Source: Bugula neritina
Taxonomy: Eukaryota > Bryozoa > Gymnolaemata > Cheilostomatida > Bugulidae
NCBI GenBank assembly: GCA_964035545.1
Contig: OZ037765.1
Span: forward strand, 24,298,504 to 24,362,503
DNA length: 64,000 nt
Reading direction: 5' to 3'
Of this stretch, positions 46,246 through 60,300 are shown in pieces. The translations under genes were made by a program, and so were the position numbers. Positions within the stretch are counted from its first letter, which is position 1. Each line of letters opens with the position of its first letter. The notes under the pieces are model-generated. The model searched no databases. It was not told the origin of the DNA and worked only from the letters and a program-made list of their open reading frames with translations.

Positions 46246-49200
46246 TCACTCATCCTCACCATCCTGTGTTGTGTATTGTCTCAAATATTCTGCAACTTCA
46301 TTATGACCAAAACTCACAGCATCATGAAGAGGCTTTCGACCCCACCTGCAGTTAGTCATTTGATTTAAAACGAAGTAAAATCACAATTACAATAACTATC
46401 AAGGAACTTGTACTAGTCATTTTACCTGTCTCTTTTATCTGGGCTGCACTTGCCAGTCTCGATAAGGAAAGACACGGCTTCTAGATGACCCTCACTGGCT
46501 GCCACATGCAGAGCAGTGCGCTGATCGTAGTCTCCTTGACTTAAATCTCCTCCTGACCGATGTTGTCTGTGTAAACATGTCATTATCTATGCAGGTAAAT
46601 AATTTTGGTATTTTTATTAAAATAATACTGAAAAGGAGATATTTATTTATAAGCATTTCTCGTAACAATTCTATGCTATGCTACTAGAAAGTCAAAATAT
46701 GTACAGATGCATGATGAAAAATATGCTGATTACTTATAAATAAAAAATTAATGTACTTGTAATCGGGTGTAAATTTATCCTTTATCCAGAATTAAAATTA
46801 TATTAGTTCATTTTTGTGACAATAAGCCGGTGAATGGTGAATGAAAAGTGAACATTTCTGTGACAATAAAAATATGTGAAAGTTTTACAAAATTGCATAA
46901 AAGGCTAGATAGGAAAAGAGCACCATTGATTACCTCAATAAGTATTTGGTGTCGTTATTGAAAGCAGCATATATTCCACTGGCAATTTGATTGATATTAG
47001 ATTCTAGTATCCGTTTACGTGGGTCTGTTTTGGTTTGATTGTGTCTGAGATTATCATAGTTGTGAAAGTTGAACTTGGCTACAAGGCGCTCGCAGAAATT
47101 CACAGCCCGAACACTATTACCTGTTGAGTATTTGTATCTTGATTATCAAGTATAATTCACTAACTATTTAAAGAAATGTGATGGTAAATATTTTAGGACG
47201 ACACATTTTAGATAGTATAGCTTGTAGCAGTACCTAAATGATCTAGAGGAGGAGACCATAAGCACACGCCCATAACATTTGGTATAATAAGTAAAACACA
47301 TCCTGACACTCCAGATTTAGCTGGAAGTCCAACCTAAAAGAAAAAGATAAAGTTAATTGAGAAAAGACAAAATTTATGATCACTAGTTAAGATGCTTTTC
47401 TGTGGGCTCTGCGTGTAATTAGTGCCTAAAACATTATATTAGATATCAAGTGGCAAACTAGGGATACTATACATTGCAATACATTTTTCTCATAAATGAT
47501 ATAAGGCAGTAAACAGATATGCTTTGCCCCAGTAAGAAGGAGGAAGAGTTATGTTCAAATTCTGAACTTATGAAACAATAGAAAAGTTCATCAAAAGATC
47601 CATGTGAACATATTGCTATTTCATAAAATTAATTCACAAGACTGATGAGCCACAAGTAATAATTGGTATAATAACTGATATGGACTGGGTGGGTGAAACA
47701 GACCTTGATGTCTAATATATTATTCTAAAACATGATGAGAGAGAAGACAAGTCGTACATAAAAACACCACAGGGCAAAAATAAAAAACATTAGCAAAAAA
47801 TCAAAATAATAATACAAGGAGGAGTACTATGAAGCCTATTTAAAATACAACAGCAATAATAATGAACATATCTAAGTATGAGTATAACTACCTTAAAAGC
47901 AAATTGCCCAGAGTAGTCGTACATTCCACAGCTATACATGAGTGAGAGAGTATTCCTGACAGATTCAGCAGAGAGAACTTTGTCGCCGGTGGTTGGGCAT
48001 ATCCCTCCATTGGCTATTGAAGCAGCAATTACTGACGCAGACCTGCATGTCACTTCTACTGAGCAACACTGCAATTAAAAACATAATACATATCCTGCCA
48101 ATAGTTGGTAGCAATAAAACTTAAAAAGTAATAATTTAGGATTTTGTATCAAGATAATCCAATAAATTGAAGATAACAGACAATAAACTACCACAGTATT
48201 TGTCCCTCAAACTAGTGTTAGAATTTTGACATAATTATTCATAATTTACAATCATAATAATAAAGAAACTATGAAAAACAATTTAGTCTTAGTCATGCAA
48301 AGTTAAGTAGCATTATAGAGCTCATTTGTAACAGGCATATACGAGTATGTAGTGGCAACATGCAAATGTTTGCATATCAATGTTAGATACTGCACACTTT
48401 AAGTGAATGATTTAATTCTTACCTGGAAATAAAAATCTAAAGTCTCTTCTAAATTAATTCCTTCTGGAAAACACTGAAACATACAACCATACAAATATTA
48501 GTTCACAATAGTTGACATCAATATTTGAAACTTGCATATTGTTTTGATTCTTAGGAAAAAACCTTTTTACAGAGCTAATCCTTGATCTACTAAAATATAT
48601 AAAATTGCAGGTGCAAATTTTTAAGGTCTGTGCAAAAGAAATTTAGCTTCTACGATTACATTATTTCTAATCACAGAATGAAATCAAGTACTTCCTGAGT
48701 TTGAACCTCAAATCGGTAACTAGAATCTTAAGCTAAGGAAAATGAGCAACTCCCCATTCCAATGGTTTTCTACTTTGCTAAAATTTTCACGTTTCCTTAA
48801 ATTCTCTATTCCTGTGGAAACTCCTAATGAAAAAGGTGTTATAAGAGAGTTAAATAAAGACTGCGCTTCTCACAATGCTTGCAATATGTTTTAAGGACTT
48901 TGCTGTAGCCCAGGAGCAATTATGACTGGGATTTGAGGTGATGACCTAGCATATGTGTGTAATACTAGACCGCGGCTACTCATTTTTACTGGAACATTTT
49001 TACTGCTCAAACCTGAGACATGGTAAACATTATTACATTCATTTACCATTCAATGTTACTATTATATTCATTTGTGTGTAGGCAGGTGTAGTATTACCTT
49101 GTTCTCCTTCATAAACCAGCCAATTGCACGATTTCGATCAGCTGTAGCTCTTTCAGAGAGAAATGTTGGATTATGAAAACCGACTTCTTCTTGTCCAGCA

Positions 49201-52200
49201 AGTCTTTTTGCTTGTACATTGAACTGAAACAGAGTATGCATGGTAACTGATAACTAGTAGTAACTAATAACTGGTAGTAACTAATAACTGGTAGTAACTA
49301 ATAACTGGTAGTAACTAATAACTGGTAGTAACTAGCAATAACTAGTATTGAATAGTAGTAACTAGCAATAACTAGTATTGACTAGTAGTAACTAGCAGTA
49401 ACTCATAACACCAGGATAGAAGACCGGAAGAAGTTCAAAGAAAATAAAAGAGCCAGAAAGTAGGCACATTTAGAACTCACATAATCAAATCTGTCGGAAA
49501 GCAGCAAATCATTCTTTAGCAGAGAAGTAACAGCTAGAGCTCCTGCATTTATCATGGGATTATGCGGCTTATTGTTTCCATCAAGAACTAAGGAGTTGAA
49601 GGCTTGGCCACTGGGTTCCTGGCCAACATACTGGTGAACGAGGTCAGAACCCAGTTCATTCACAGCCATTGCGTATGCTAAGGGCTTAGCACCACTTTGT
49701 AAGCAGAATGGCACATTAAAATCTCCAATTGAATGCCTGAATAAAGATAAAGAATTCTTAATAAAACTCAATAAATTTACAAGTAAAAATGAATAAAAAA
49801 TTCTTGCTACACAGACAGTGGCAAGAAAAGCTTTATATGCAAACAATACTCTTTTATGGCATATAGAAGGCCTTGTGCTATCTCCGTCTGGCATAAAGAT
49901 ATGTACTTCAGAAAAATTACTTTCATGATGCATTAAATATAAAATTAAACAACATTTGATAATAGTATTATTATACATTTAATATTTTATATCACAGAAT
50001 ATATGATTTTTACTGAGTACAAAGCATTACTTTGACCAAAGTTGGCAAGCCCCAAACTGTTGCAATGATACAAAACCTACCTCTGCCCATCAATAGTACA
50101 AATAGAAACAGCCCAATAGTCTGGACTGTACCTAGACAGCTGAGGTATGTAAGTGGCCACCTGCAAGCAAAGATATGAGAAGTCCATAGCCATACAGTAC
50201 AGTGCAATGCATGACTTATTACTTCACAAGTGAATCATAATGGTAATGATATTCATGGGAAATGTTCCTTCTACTTTAGAGGAAGAAAAACACAACACTT
50301 CCTTCAAAAGATAGTCTGTTTGTACTGTTTTATCATCCTATTCATAAATATAATATCCTTTTCACAAAAGTATAGTTAACACAATAATTATTCACTATTA
50401 AAATTAGCCAAAAATTCCCATAATTCTTTATAAAAAGGTAAATATAGCCAACAAATAATACCACATCTATACACTATGTATCATAGCAGGTTTGAGGGAG
50501 CAATAGGAAAATTCAAAAACAACTAGTCACCTTGCCAGAATGTATACTTTTACATTCCCAGTATATATCATCTATCTTAGAGGTAAATCTCTGGAACTCG
50601 GGAATAATAAACTGGTTAGTCAAAGCCCTTCTCAGCAATACAAAGTTAGTACTTGTACACCTACAAATCATATAATGCCATACTATAATACTATAATAAC
50701 ACTATACATAACTTAGCACATGATGATTAATGATGAAATGACTATTCGGTCATCAACTGCAAGAAATGGTCTCGAAAAAATGAGATGAACAAGTTATTGT
50801 AAATACAAAGACTTATAAAAAGTCTACTTGAATGTGTACTAGTAAGCTACTCAGGTCAGCATTAACTAAGAATAAGCAAACTCAACTCACAGTTATTTTA
50901 CAAACTGAATACTTATTTATTTTTTAATCAAATGCAAAAATAAAGAACGTTTTCTTATATTTATAAATTTTAAAAAGTTGCGAGCTTGACAAATCTATTA
51001 TGTAGAGTACAGACTATAAAAAGCTGCATATGTGTGGATTGACGCAAAATAAAAAGTAGATGGTTTAGCCCAGATCCAAACTTGATTTAAACTTTATTTA
51101 GCTTAATTTTTAACCTAGAGATCAACAACTAAACATCACTATTTTGAGCATGCAAACACATAGAAAATAAATATCAAAACTGACTATACAAGGATAATAA
51201 GTCTTAACTAACTAGTAATCGTTAAAATAATTTATGATACATTACCTACTCTATAAACTCTTGTTTAGTCAAAGTGTTGACTCCATTTTTGCGATATGTA
51301 TTTAACATATCCATGGTGACCCTTAACCTCTTGTCTTCTTTTGATATACCATAAGTTGATAAGGTCTAACAAGCACAAAACAGATATATCAATAAATTCA
51401 AATTTACCAAGTGGTCTTTCAATCTACACTGACAAGAGTTTTTCTTGCTATTGTTGATATATTAAACTGACTATCATATTATAAGCCAAATAAATTGTTA
51501 ATGCAACAGCGCTTATGACTGAAGTTGAAAAAAGTTTTTTGAATAAAACTAATTAACATAATACTGCAGTTTAACTTAAAAGAACAACCCATTTATTACT
51601 TTTAATTCTTAAATATGTGAATTATTTTAGTGAAATAGAACTCTAAGCCATGTTTCAGCAACAATATAAATAGTCAAAGTTACGATGTTAACTTAATAGA
51701 GGTTGCTGGCCTTTATACTAATAAGTTGGGGAGTTGCCTTTCCTATTCCATGATAAGCCTGCAACCTCTAGCATTATACAACATTTAGTCTCTGCCCTCC
51801 AAGTTTAACTAGCTTTGCTGGGCTATAGACCTCCAAATTTAGAGCATCTGTGACCAGGCGAGGTGCAGAATTGCAGTTTATTTCAAATAACATAAGCTCT
51901 ACTGGAATTTTTTATCATGAAAAATTGTCTATATTTAAAATGAAGCAATCATGTTCTAGAGTCAAAGGCCAAAATTTATGAACCTAAAAAAGAAAGCAAC
52001 AGCGGTCTACTGGTTAGAGTATGACAGGAAAAGCCTGTGCCACAGCATACATCTCTTAGACCACTTGAAAACCCTTATCATCAGATTATTTGTGCAGACT
52101 ATAGAATATAAATAAGAAACTCACATGAATTAATTCGTTAATGTTAATGAGGTCTTTGTTGTTTGTATATTGGTCAAACACTTCTGATAAGCTATCAAAA

Positions 52201-53050
52201 ACAATAAATAGTTAAAATTCAATACAAAAATAATTTAAATACAATCATGGATTTTCTTCATGCAATGCAATGTTACAAACACAATTTATTATTGTAGATT
52301 AGAATTATTTCTTTGCAAACATGAGAAAATGTATTCTCCCAAATTATAATCAGGAAAATGAAACTTTGCAACCAAAATAAAATACAACATTCTTTAAAGG
52401 TTGATCTGTCTTCAGTCAATTAGCATGTGTTTTGAAGCTGTGGAGTAGAAAATGAGAAATTTAGCAAGGGATTTCTAAAAATAATTTCTTTTAAATTCTG
52501 GTAATGAGTTTTTTCAAGTTGGAACATGAAAAACTCTAATGCTTAGAAGCTAGCACTGACCTGTATTTTTGAAAAAATAGAAATTTACTGATTCTACATG
52601 CATAAAGATTCATGCACTACTGTAGAACAAAGATTGTTTGATATAAAAAGAGCAAAAATGCCTCATGCGTGCATTTTTTAAACTTGTATTTAACTGATAT
52701 TTTCTTACCATATTGAAAAATCCATTTTAATTACAGCACATGGTTTTATGTTATGTAAATAAAATAACTTGCAAGCTTTTTATAAACTCCGAATAAATGC
52801 TAATGTACTTGCTGTGACATGTTGCAACACATGAAAATCACAGACTTGCACCACAAATACTCAGCACACACCTCTGACTTGCTTCGGTATGACTAAGTGA
52901 GCTTGAGGAAGCAGAGCTGCAGTAACTCCTCCAATACAGAGTCGCATAATGATGACGAAACTTCTTCAGGAAATAAGTTTTATATACAGAACTGTTCAGC
53001 ATGATTTGGGCACGTTGATACCAGTGACTCCATAAATGTGGAAGATGCAT
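46246..53050 (-). CDS. GLS: Mitochondrial glutaminase (kidney-type GLS) with ankyrin repeats
   Basis: Hydrolyses glutamine to glutamate and ammonia in mitochondria. Thirteen exons, in transcription order: 52872-53050, 52125-52191, 51250-51365, 50531-50660, 50081-50160, 49481-49736, 49098-49223, 48423-48473, 47892-48068, 47234-47333, 46934-47120, 46426-46566, 46246-46345; 569 residues. The first exon encodes a basic, Ser-rich, acid-poor presequence typical of mitochondrial import. An EF-hand-like helical region follows, then the beta-lactamase-like glutaminase domain. Catalytic residues matching human Y249 (ATYIPQL), S286/K289 (CLQSGAKPL), Y414 (LDFYFQ), Y466 (SCGMYDYSG) and V484 (AKSGVSG) are all kept. 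Two ankyrin-type repeats ([27 protein letters not shown]) end the protein, which is shorter than human KGA and ends soon after, like GLS2 or isoform GAC. The gating loop differs from human GLS1 (SLVLDG for KLFLNE). Two SINE copies lie in its introns. Confidence 0.96.
48800..48981 (-). mobile_element. tRNA-derived SINE, copy 3
   Basis: Minus-strand copy in a glutaminase intron, same orientation as the gene. The head starts GTAGCCGCGGTCTAGTATTA; the body has CATAATTGCTCC, AAGTCCTTA and a CATTAGGAGTTTC end block. The B box is diverged. Confidence 0.7.
49244..49408. repeat. 17-bp minisatellite (TAACTGGTAGTAACTAA)
   Basis: About nine units of a TAACTGGTAGTAACTAA-type motif degenerating into ACTAGCAATAACTAGTATTG units. 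It sits in a glutaminase intron, between the exon ending at 49223 and the one starting at 49481 (plus-strand order). Confidence 0.9.
51996..52105 (+). mobile_element. tRNA-derived SINE, copy 4 (internally deleted)
   Basis: Head GCAACAGCGGTCTACTGGTTAG-like (A box) followed directly by the 3' body block CTTAGACCACTTGAAAACCC and CATCAGATTATT...GACTATA. About 80 bp including ATAATTGCTCC is missing. It lies in glutaminase intron 2, 20 bp from the acceptor side of exon 2 in plus-strand terms. Confidence 0.65.
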
Positions 53051-53959
53051 CTTTTAGACTAGGTAAAATGCTGAAATTTCGAATACATGTGTATAATTGA
53101 TTGTTATGATAAGTCTGATACAATAGCAAGTGCAAATAATTAGAGCAACAGGCATATCATAATTATGTATGTATGGATTTTGCTGCTAAATAAAAAAACT
53201 TTGCGCTGCAACTAAATTTATACTTATATTAATGAATAAGTTGTAATTTCCACATACAATTACTTTGAAAAATGTGTGTATTTTTCAATAGCTTTTGCAA
53301 AACAATATATTTTGCTGGCGCCAAATTAAAACGAAAACTAAAATCATAATTTATATATTCAATTGTTGATGCAACTAGGAATGAAATTCAATGACTAACA
53401 ATAAACAAGTCCGTATGTAGCAGTGTAACTTATTTAAGAACAAATATGAAAGAAAACTAATAATAATCACAAACAAATCAAATATAAATTATTAAACGCA
53501 ATAATTTTAAATTAAACATTGAAAGATATTACATGTATATATAATTAAATAAAAAATATGATTTGCCCAATAACAACCATAATTCTTATGTTTGAAATTG
53601 TAGGTAAACTCACTAAATGTGGTTGTTATCATTAAGGCATAATATTGCGATTATGTGAATAACACACTGAATCTGGATCAGTGTGACCTAAGCACTTATT
53701 TTTAGAGTAAGTCATGAATAAATAGCCCTATTTTAATTAAATGGCTAGTTGCAGCACCAACGTAAAACGTATTTATATTATTTTAACAAAGACAGAAAAA
53801 CAATAACTAAATCATTTAGTTTTAACATCATCACTTTCACCATCATCACAGCAGTCGGTCAATACAGCAGTAGCTATCTTCAAATTGGTCTAATCATGCA
53901 ACTGCCGATTATCTTTATCCATATCTTTTTAATATATCCCTTCACAGCATCTATAAAAT

Positions 53960-54460
53960 CATAGCCTGGGCCTTTCTTTGTTATGGTTTGCCTTCTCCCA
54001 GCTGTGAGTAGAGTTGTCGAGGTAAGTGGTTATGGTCCATCCTTCCTAGATGTCCTAGTGATCTCAAATTTATCTGAATGAAGATATATTTTAAAGACGG
54101 TAGACCTGTCCTGTTTAACAGCTCAGCATATATATTCTCGTCCCTCCAAGAGATACCCATGATTGATTGAACGTATGCCAAATCACAAATGCTTGCGATG
54201 CATCAGTTTACACACTGCATATGGTTCATATCTCAGCATCATACAGTAACAGCATAGAACACAAGCTTTTCTCAATTTCTCCATTAATGCACCTATCTTG
54301 TCAACTACTGTCTTTCAAGGTATTTGAAAGTCTTGTACTATTTCAACAGTTATGGTGTCTGACTAAGATACTGAACTTGAAAGACTCAGGGGCTGATGAC
54401 CCAATCCGTCTTCATAATAATAATTTTGAGCCTAAATTCCTTTGAAGCATTAGCAAATCT
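53960..54460 (-). mobile_element. Relic of a non-LTR retrotransposon (LINE) 3' coding end
   Basis: The minus strand encodes a degenerate C-terminal segment of a LINE polyprotein: IMGISWRDENIYAELLNRTG, then LRSLGHLGRMDHNHLPRQL and LGEGK, the conserved region after the reverse transcriptase. Further upstream (54240-54370) short pieces such as FKYLER, LTR.VH and EKLVF resemble the end of the RT thumb. Stops and frameshifts break the frame, and the 5' part is absent. Clade not determined. Confidence 0.7.
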
Positions 54461-54589
54461 GTCGGCTAGAGTTAGTATATGATCCAATAGAGCTATTACT
54501 ATAAGTGATCTATATTGAACAGGTCTACTTCTTTCTGTGTTTGTATATGAACCCACATAATAATATATTATTAGTAGTATTACTATCAT

Positions 54590-55080
54590 TAATAAATTAT
54601 TATTAGCCTACCATTAGTATCAATACTAAGACTTAGTACTAACAGTTCGTATTAATAACAATAGTATAATTATAATATACGATTAAGATTATTTATCATT
54701 TTCACTTATACTGTTAAGAATTAATATTAGTTACAGTAATACTAATACTAAAGTAAAAGACATTAATATTAACTATTAGGTAATAATAAAGTATTAATAT
54801 TCCTATAACTGTATAAGTTAAGTATAAGCATAATTATATTTATTATTATAAGTATTGGTATTAGTATTACTATCACTATTACAATAATACTATTACTATT
54901 AGTATTAGGCAGTAAAACTAAATGTAATTAGCGTAACACTAACACCGTAACCCAAACCGAAACTGTAAGTGACACTGAGTGACTGACTGAGTAATTGCGA
55001 GTGTAACACTAACAGTAACTGTAAGTGTAACACTTACAGTTACAGTAATAATAACTAACAGTAACTGTAAGTATTGAATC
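54590..55080. repeat. Degenerate ATT/TAG and GTAACACTAACAGTAACT repeat field
   Basis: Sequence is dominated by ACTATTAGTATTAC-like words in both orientations, then by GTAAGTGTAACACTAACAGT-like words near 54960-55070. Similar words recur at 61965-62060 and 63340-63420. Confidence 0.7.
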
Positions 55081-57310
55081 TAGTATAGCTATAATTCAAA
55101 TTTAAATTGCAAGTCAAAGTGAAAGTAAATAAACTTCAAGTACAACTACTACTACTACTAGTACTACTACAAGTTGAACAAGTATAAATTAAATTAAATA
55201 TAATAATTATAAACTTTAAATTTAATCACTATTTAATGTAAAACTAAATAAAATTAATATTATAATCATCATCATGATTAGTATTTAATTTTATTAGTTT
55301 TGTCATATATTCACATCATAATTATAAAATTAAGTATTCTGTTGGTGATAGTATAACAATCCCATCATTCAATTTGAATTTCATTTTCAATGATAATGAT
55401 GCTACGGTACTTGACGTCCTGACTTATTTTTCTAAAAGCAATTCGAAATAATATGGCTTTCCATAGACAGTTCTGCTGTAAAGTATAATGACAATATAAT
55501 AACTATGAGTCTAGTAAATAAAGAGGGTATGACAACTCTTACTATGATGAATACTTTTTCAACATTAAGAAGAGAAGACAAATCCATATCTGCTGGACAT
55601 AAGTGTAGTACAAGTAGTAATAACTTCATAGTAGGAATGTTGTAAGCACATCTTTGCAAAAGAATTGTAAGAAATATTATAGTACTCAAAATCCCATGTT
55701 AATTATGAAAAAAAGGTTATATATATATGTGTGTGTGCGTGCGTATTCTATGCTAAAGTGTTTGTTTTAATTATGCATTATGCAATATTTTCACAAATAA
55801 TTCAAAATTATGGTACACACCATGTATCAAAATTTGAAGGAAAATATATATATTTGTAATTTGAGATTTTCAATTAAAGGCTTTAGAACTTAGTTGAAGC
55901 AGCTAAATATGTTTAATTAGTTATACAACCTAACTTTTTCGACAATAAGTGTTATGATATATTATATGTTTTAGCTAAGCACTGGACAAAGCACAATAGT
56001 AGGTACATGTTAGTTGATGTCAAATAAAATCTAAATTAAAATTGTTACTTTTCATTTGATTTTGATCATTGTTTTTTAATGGAATTGAGCACTTATATAT
56101 CACATACTTGCCACATTTACACTTAAATATTAATGCAGTAATCAACTTATTGAGAATTTATTCATCTTTTTATTTGACAAAAGCTAAAACAGCACATGTA
56201 TACAATTATAGTAATATAAGATAACAACAAAAGTTACAATAGAGGACAGTCTAAAAATATACAGCAACTATTTTTATCTAAGCAAAATTTTCATATTCAT
56301 TATCAATGCTCCACACCAAAATAATTGCATAGTTTTGTTTAGTTTCGTGTTGCACAAAAATGAATAGTCAATCTACTTCGCACATGATTATCTATACCTT
56401 TCATTGTTTATACCGAACGGTTATGATAGAACTCTAAATTTATGCCATAGTAAAATAAATTCATGTCTTATTTTCTGATAGCACTGTTACAAGGCAATGC
56501 CCTAACCTAGACCTACTCACACAACAAGCTACATCTAACTATCTTTAGCCTTACTATTTAAACATAAATGCTTACAACTTATTGCAATAAAAAATACAGA
56601 GCAACGAAAATCTACCAGCTTATTTACATCTAATGTTATACTATTATTATCCCACATTCATAATTCAAGCACATGGAATGACACAAAAGAATTACAAAAT
56701 ATTGTTCCTATAACTTAGCAATATGAATAATGTAAACAATAACTATCATTTCCTTAATGAAATGAAGCATAATCTAATCAAATGACTGCATGGAGCTTGT
56801 TTGGTGTAAAAGTATATGACTTTAATAATTGAGCATTTTAATGGTTATGAGCTCAGCTACAGAAAATCTAAAAGTGGTTTTGGTAGTTGCCTTACTGGCT
56901 GGAAAAGAAAATCAAAATTTAAGGAGTTGTCTCATTTGTGGGCTGTCCACAAACATAATCTTTTATACTGTATTGTCCGAAATAAACTTTGTAGTAGTGA
57001 CATAAACAGGAACTGCACAAATAAATGGAGTGTTTCAAAATTTTATGAGACTGTTGTAAACTCTTTAGCTATACTATTTTTAAAATCACGTTTTTAAGCT
57101 TTTTTTCAAATGATTTTTTGAAGCAATTATTGAAGCAACTGTCGATCATTATTCTCTTGAGTGCTAATCATTACTAAGGAAGTTTTATAGTTTACGAAAC
57201 TGGCAAGCACATATATGCATTAATCTACAGACATTTTTTAATGGAATATTCAATATATAGAATAAAATACAAGTATGGAACTTTGAAATGCTATATGCCT
57301 ATGCCCACCA

Positions 57311-60300
57311 TTACTTCACATTGCTCTTGCTTCCACTGGCTGATTGAACCTAAAATTAAAAAGATGTATGCAATACACATTCTATTTCCTAATACATAAC
57401 AATAGTGAGATATATAAAATGACATCTTATAAAAATAATCTTTTGCAATTAATAAATATGAACCAATGTCATGGTCAGTAGCAAATACCAGCTTTTAGAT
57501 AGCTGTATAGATAGATAAATTAGACAGACCTTACTACTTTTATCTACCAGGTATGAGGTAGTTGAATTGCAGTGTTAGACTGCAATTTGAAACTATACAC
57601 TAAACCAACAAGTTCCTTTTTCATAGTCAAATATCCAGTAAAACTTTGCTTTTATGAATCATGACAAACACAATATAATGCAGGTCTGTGTTCAACTGTA
57701 CAGCCAACATGTAAGTATAGACACATGAGGTGATATAAATATGCAGGGTTGTTGGAGTAATATGATGGTTGATATTCATTGCAGCAAGAAGTTTCACTCC
57801 GTATAAAGCATAAGTATGCAATCTCATAGATGTACTGTATAACATGTAGGCACAGAAAACATACAATGCTCAAAAATCTGTATTCTGGCCAAAAAATATT
57901 AAATATTCTTCATAAAAATTTATAACTTGGAGTATATATTTCTAATTGAGACAAACGAGTATTTAGTAAGCACTAATATAATAATAAACACATGTAGGTG
58001 CATAAAATTATCTCACAGTAGAAGTTACGATTAATGGTAGCCTAAACTTATACACTGCTTTCCATTATGTGAATAAATTTTTCATTCAGTACTAGGAAAC
58101 AGTTGCACCAATGAAACTACAACCATAAGTTCATGCAAACCACAACCGAAAATTCGTCTGCGTGAGCATCCATTCGCATAATGCCAAGTAATGAAAACGC
58201 AGTGATAGTGCACAACACTAATTCAAATTATTACCTAATTGTATGCTATACACCCTACAGAGTGATAGATATTTGCTCAATCAAAAATGCTCAATGATGC
58301 ATGAAAGTCCTAATAAATACAGTTTAGAATATCAACTGCACAACCCTTTTGTGACTATTGTGAGCTGCTAATGGAATGCATACTGGGTGCAAATAAAAGA
58401 AAGCCAGGGCTGGTTACTTAAAGAGCCACACTCCCAAACACATACCTTATCAGTGACGATTGTGCGACTAATTTCAGATCTACTAGTAGCAAAGATGCTG
58501 ACATGACAGCCGCTAAATAACTCCTCTACATATCCTTTATGTGTTGACAGTTTGGCTTTAGCCAGTGGCTTCACTTGTTCTCCAACCCTGTTGAATAAGA
58601 TTTTGAAAATGTTTAAAAGCAGCAGGTTACACCATACTAAACTTGTGAATTTCAGAGAAAAAGTTAAAGAGATTACAAAATAAAGAGGCAACATGATAAT
58701 ATACATTTTATACATAATATACATGATAATATACATTTATGCTTTGAATCTTGAACTGCATTTAAACATTGACAATTTGACGATAATTTTTTGGTTATGT
58801 ATTGAAACAACACATAAATAGTTTCATTCCTATAAAATAATGTGGGCTTTTCAAAACAAACATATTAGCATAATAACAATTATTTAAAAATGAAAATGTT
58901 ATTAGGATGCTTACCAAATAATATAAACAAATTTAACTGTCACATGCCCATCAATAGTATCCGTGGTTCGATATAGAAAGTAAAATGGTTTATCATCTGC
59001 CAAGCAAAGCTTCAGTTCATCCACATTGCCATCTCCTTTACTAACACACTAAAATATTCCTCCAAAACTTGATACATGGCCACAAAGCAACGAATTTAGA
59101 ATTACATCACAAATGAAAAAATGCTGATAATGAAAAATATTCAATAAGCTTTATACCAATACATTTAACCAGCGCCATATTTCTTTTAAACATTTTTCAC
59201 ACTTTGCTAGTGATCACAAATAGACCACAAAGTTCATTCTTTTTATTTGATTAGTCATTGAAAATTAAATTCAAGGTCCATATATGTCTACTGATCCAGA
59301 GAAAATCTCCTGACCTCTAGTGAGTTTTTATAAAGCCAGCAAATCCACTAGCCCTCCTACAATTTTGTACGTATAAGAAATTTTGTATTATGTTTTGAGT
59401 TGGCTGAATTGAAATGCCAGAATACAGAGCAGCTCAACACTGCACGTTTTCAGTGAATTACACTTGCCTAAAATAACACTGAAAAAAACAAGCAGTTGCA
59501 AAAAAGAAATCACAATTTTTCTTTGCTTGTAACGTTGGTTTAAGTTTTACAGTGTCTTTATAAGGAATTAGTACAGGGAGAAAACTTGTCCTATAGATGA
59601 TTTCTAAATACAAATCATACTTTGAGTGGTTTCTTCACATCATCATCTTCATATCCAATACACGCCCACGTTGTAGCAGAATCATCAGACCTGACATCTA
59701 ATATAGCTTCAGTTACATCTTCACCGTGTTTAACAGCAGCACCCCCTGCGCTTACAGGAACCAGGTTAGCCTTAGACTTGCCAGGACCTTTGCTTAATGG
59801 CACAGATGTGAAGCCCCTCATATGCCTCCCTTCAGTATTGTTGCCTTCAATTACTTTAGACTTTGTACCACTGGTTTCATTAATCTAAAACAAATCAAAC
59901 AGGTTATTACCTTTATACATTTAAAAAATTTCAAGACATTAATTTCTCAAAAGTTAAAGTTGCGATTGAGAAATAACCTAGCCTTAGCAAATTCTAATCA
60001 ACAGCAATACTTACCAATCTGTTGATGTTTTCTGCAGTTATGTCATCGACACTACTGGTCTCTAAATCAGCGTGGCATGTGGGTAAATTCTCTTTAACAC
60101 TACCATGCACGACTCCAAATCTACCCTTTTTAGTAAATGGTACTTTGTCACCAATCCTAAGATATAGTTATGAAGCATATTATTGATTTTTGAAACAATA
60201 AAAGATAAACACTCTAAATAAAACTCTCAACAAACTGTATGCTGCTATGTTGGGACTTACCAATGAATGTATACAAATTTAACAGCTACAGTAATGTCGA

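Larger units (their letters stand above)
53051..57310. other. Gene-poor, very AT-rich intergenic region
   Basis: No supported exon between the glutaminase start and the coactosin-like stop. It holds the glutaminase promoter side, a LINE 3' relic (53960-54460), a field of degenerate ATT/TAG-type repeats (54590-55080), and otherwise AT-rich sequence without recognised structure. Confidence 0.6.

Noticed and set aside
48660-48790. Another tRNA-derived head next to SINE copy 3 (GAGGTTCAAACTC on the minus strand)
   Set aside because: Only a B-box-like string is visible; no A box at proper distance and no shared body.
59622-59888. Plus-strand 88-residue frame opposite the coactosin-like exon 3
   Set aside because: Antisense shadow of exon 59621-59884; no motif and no splice support.
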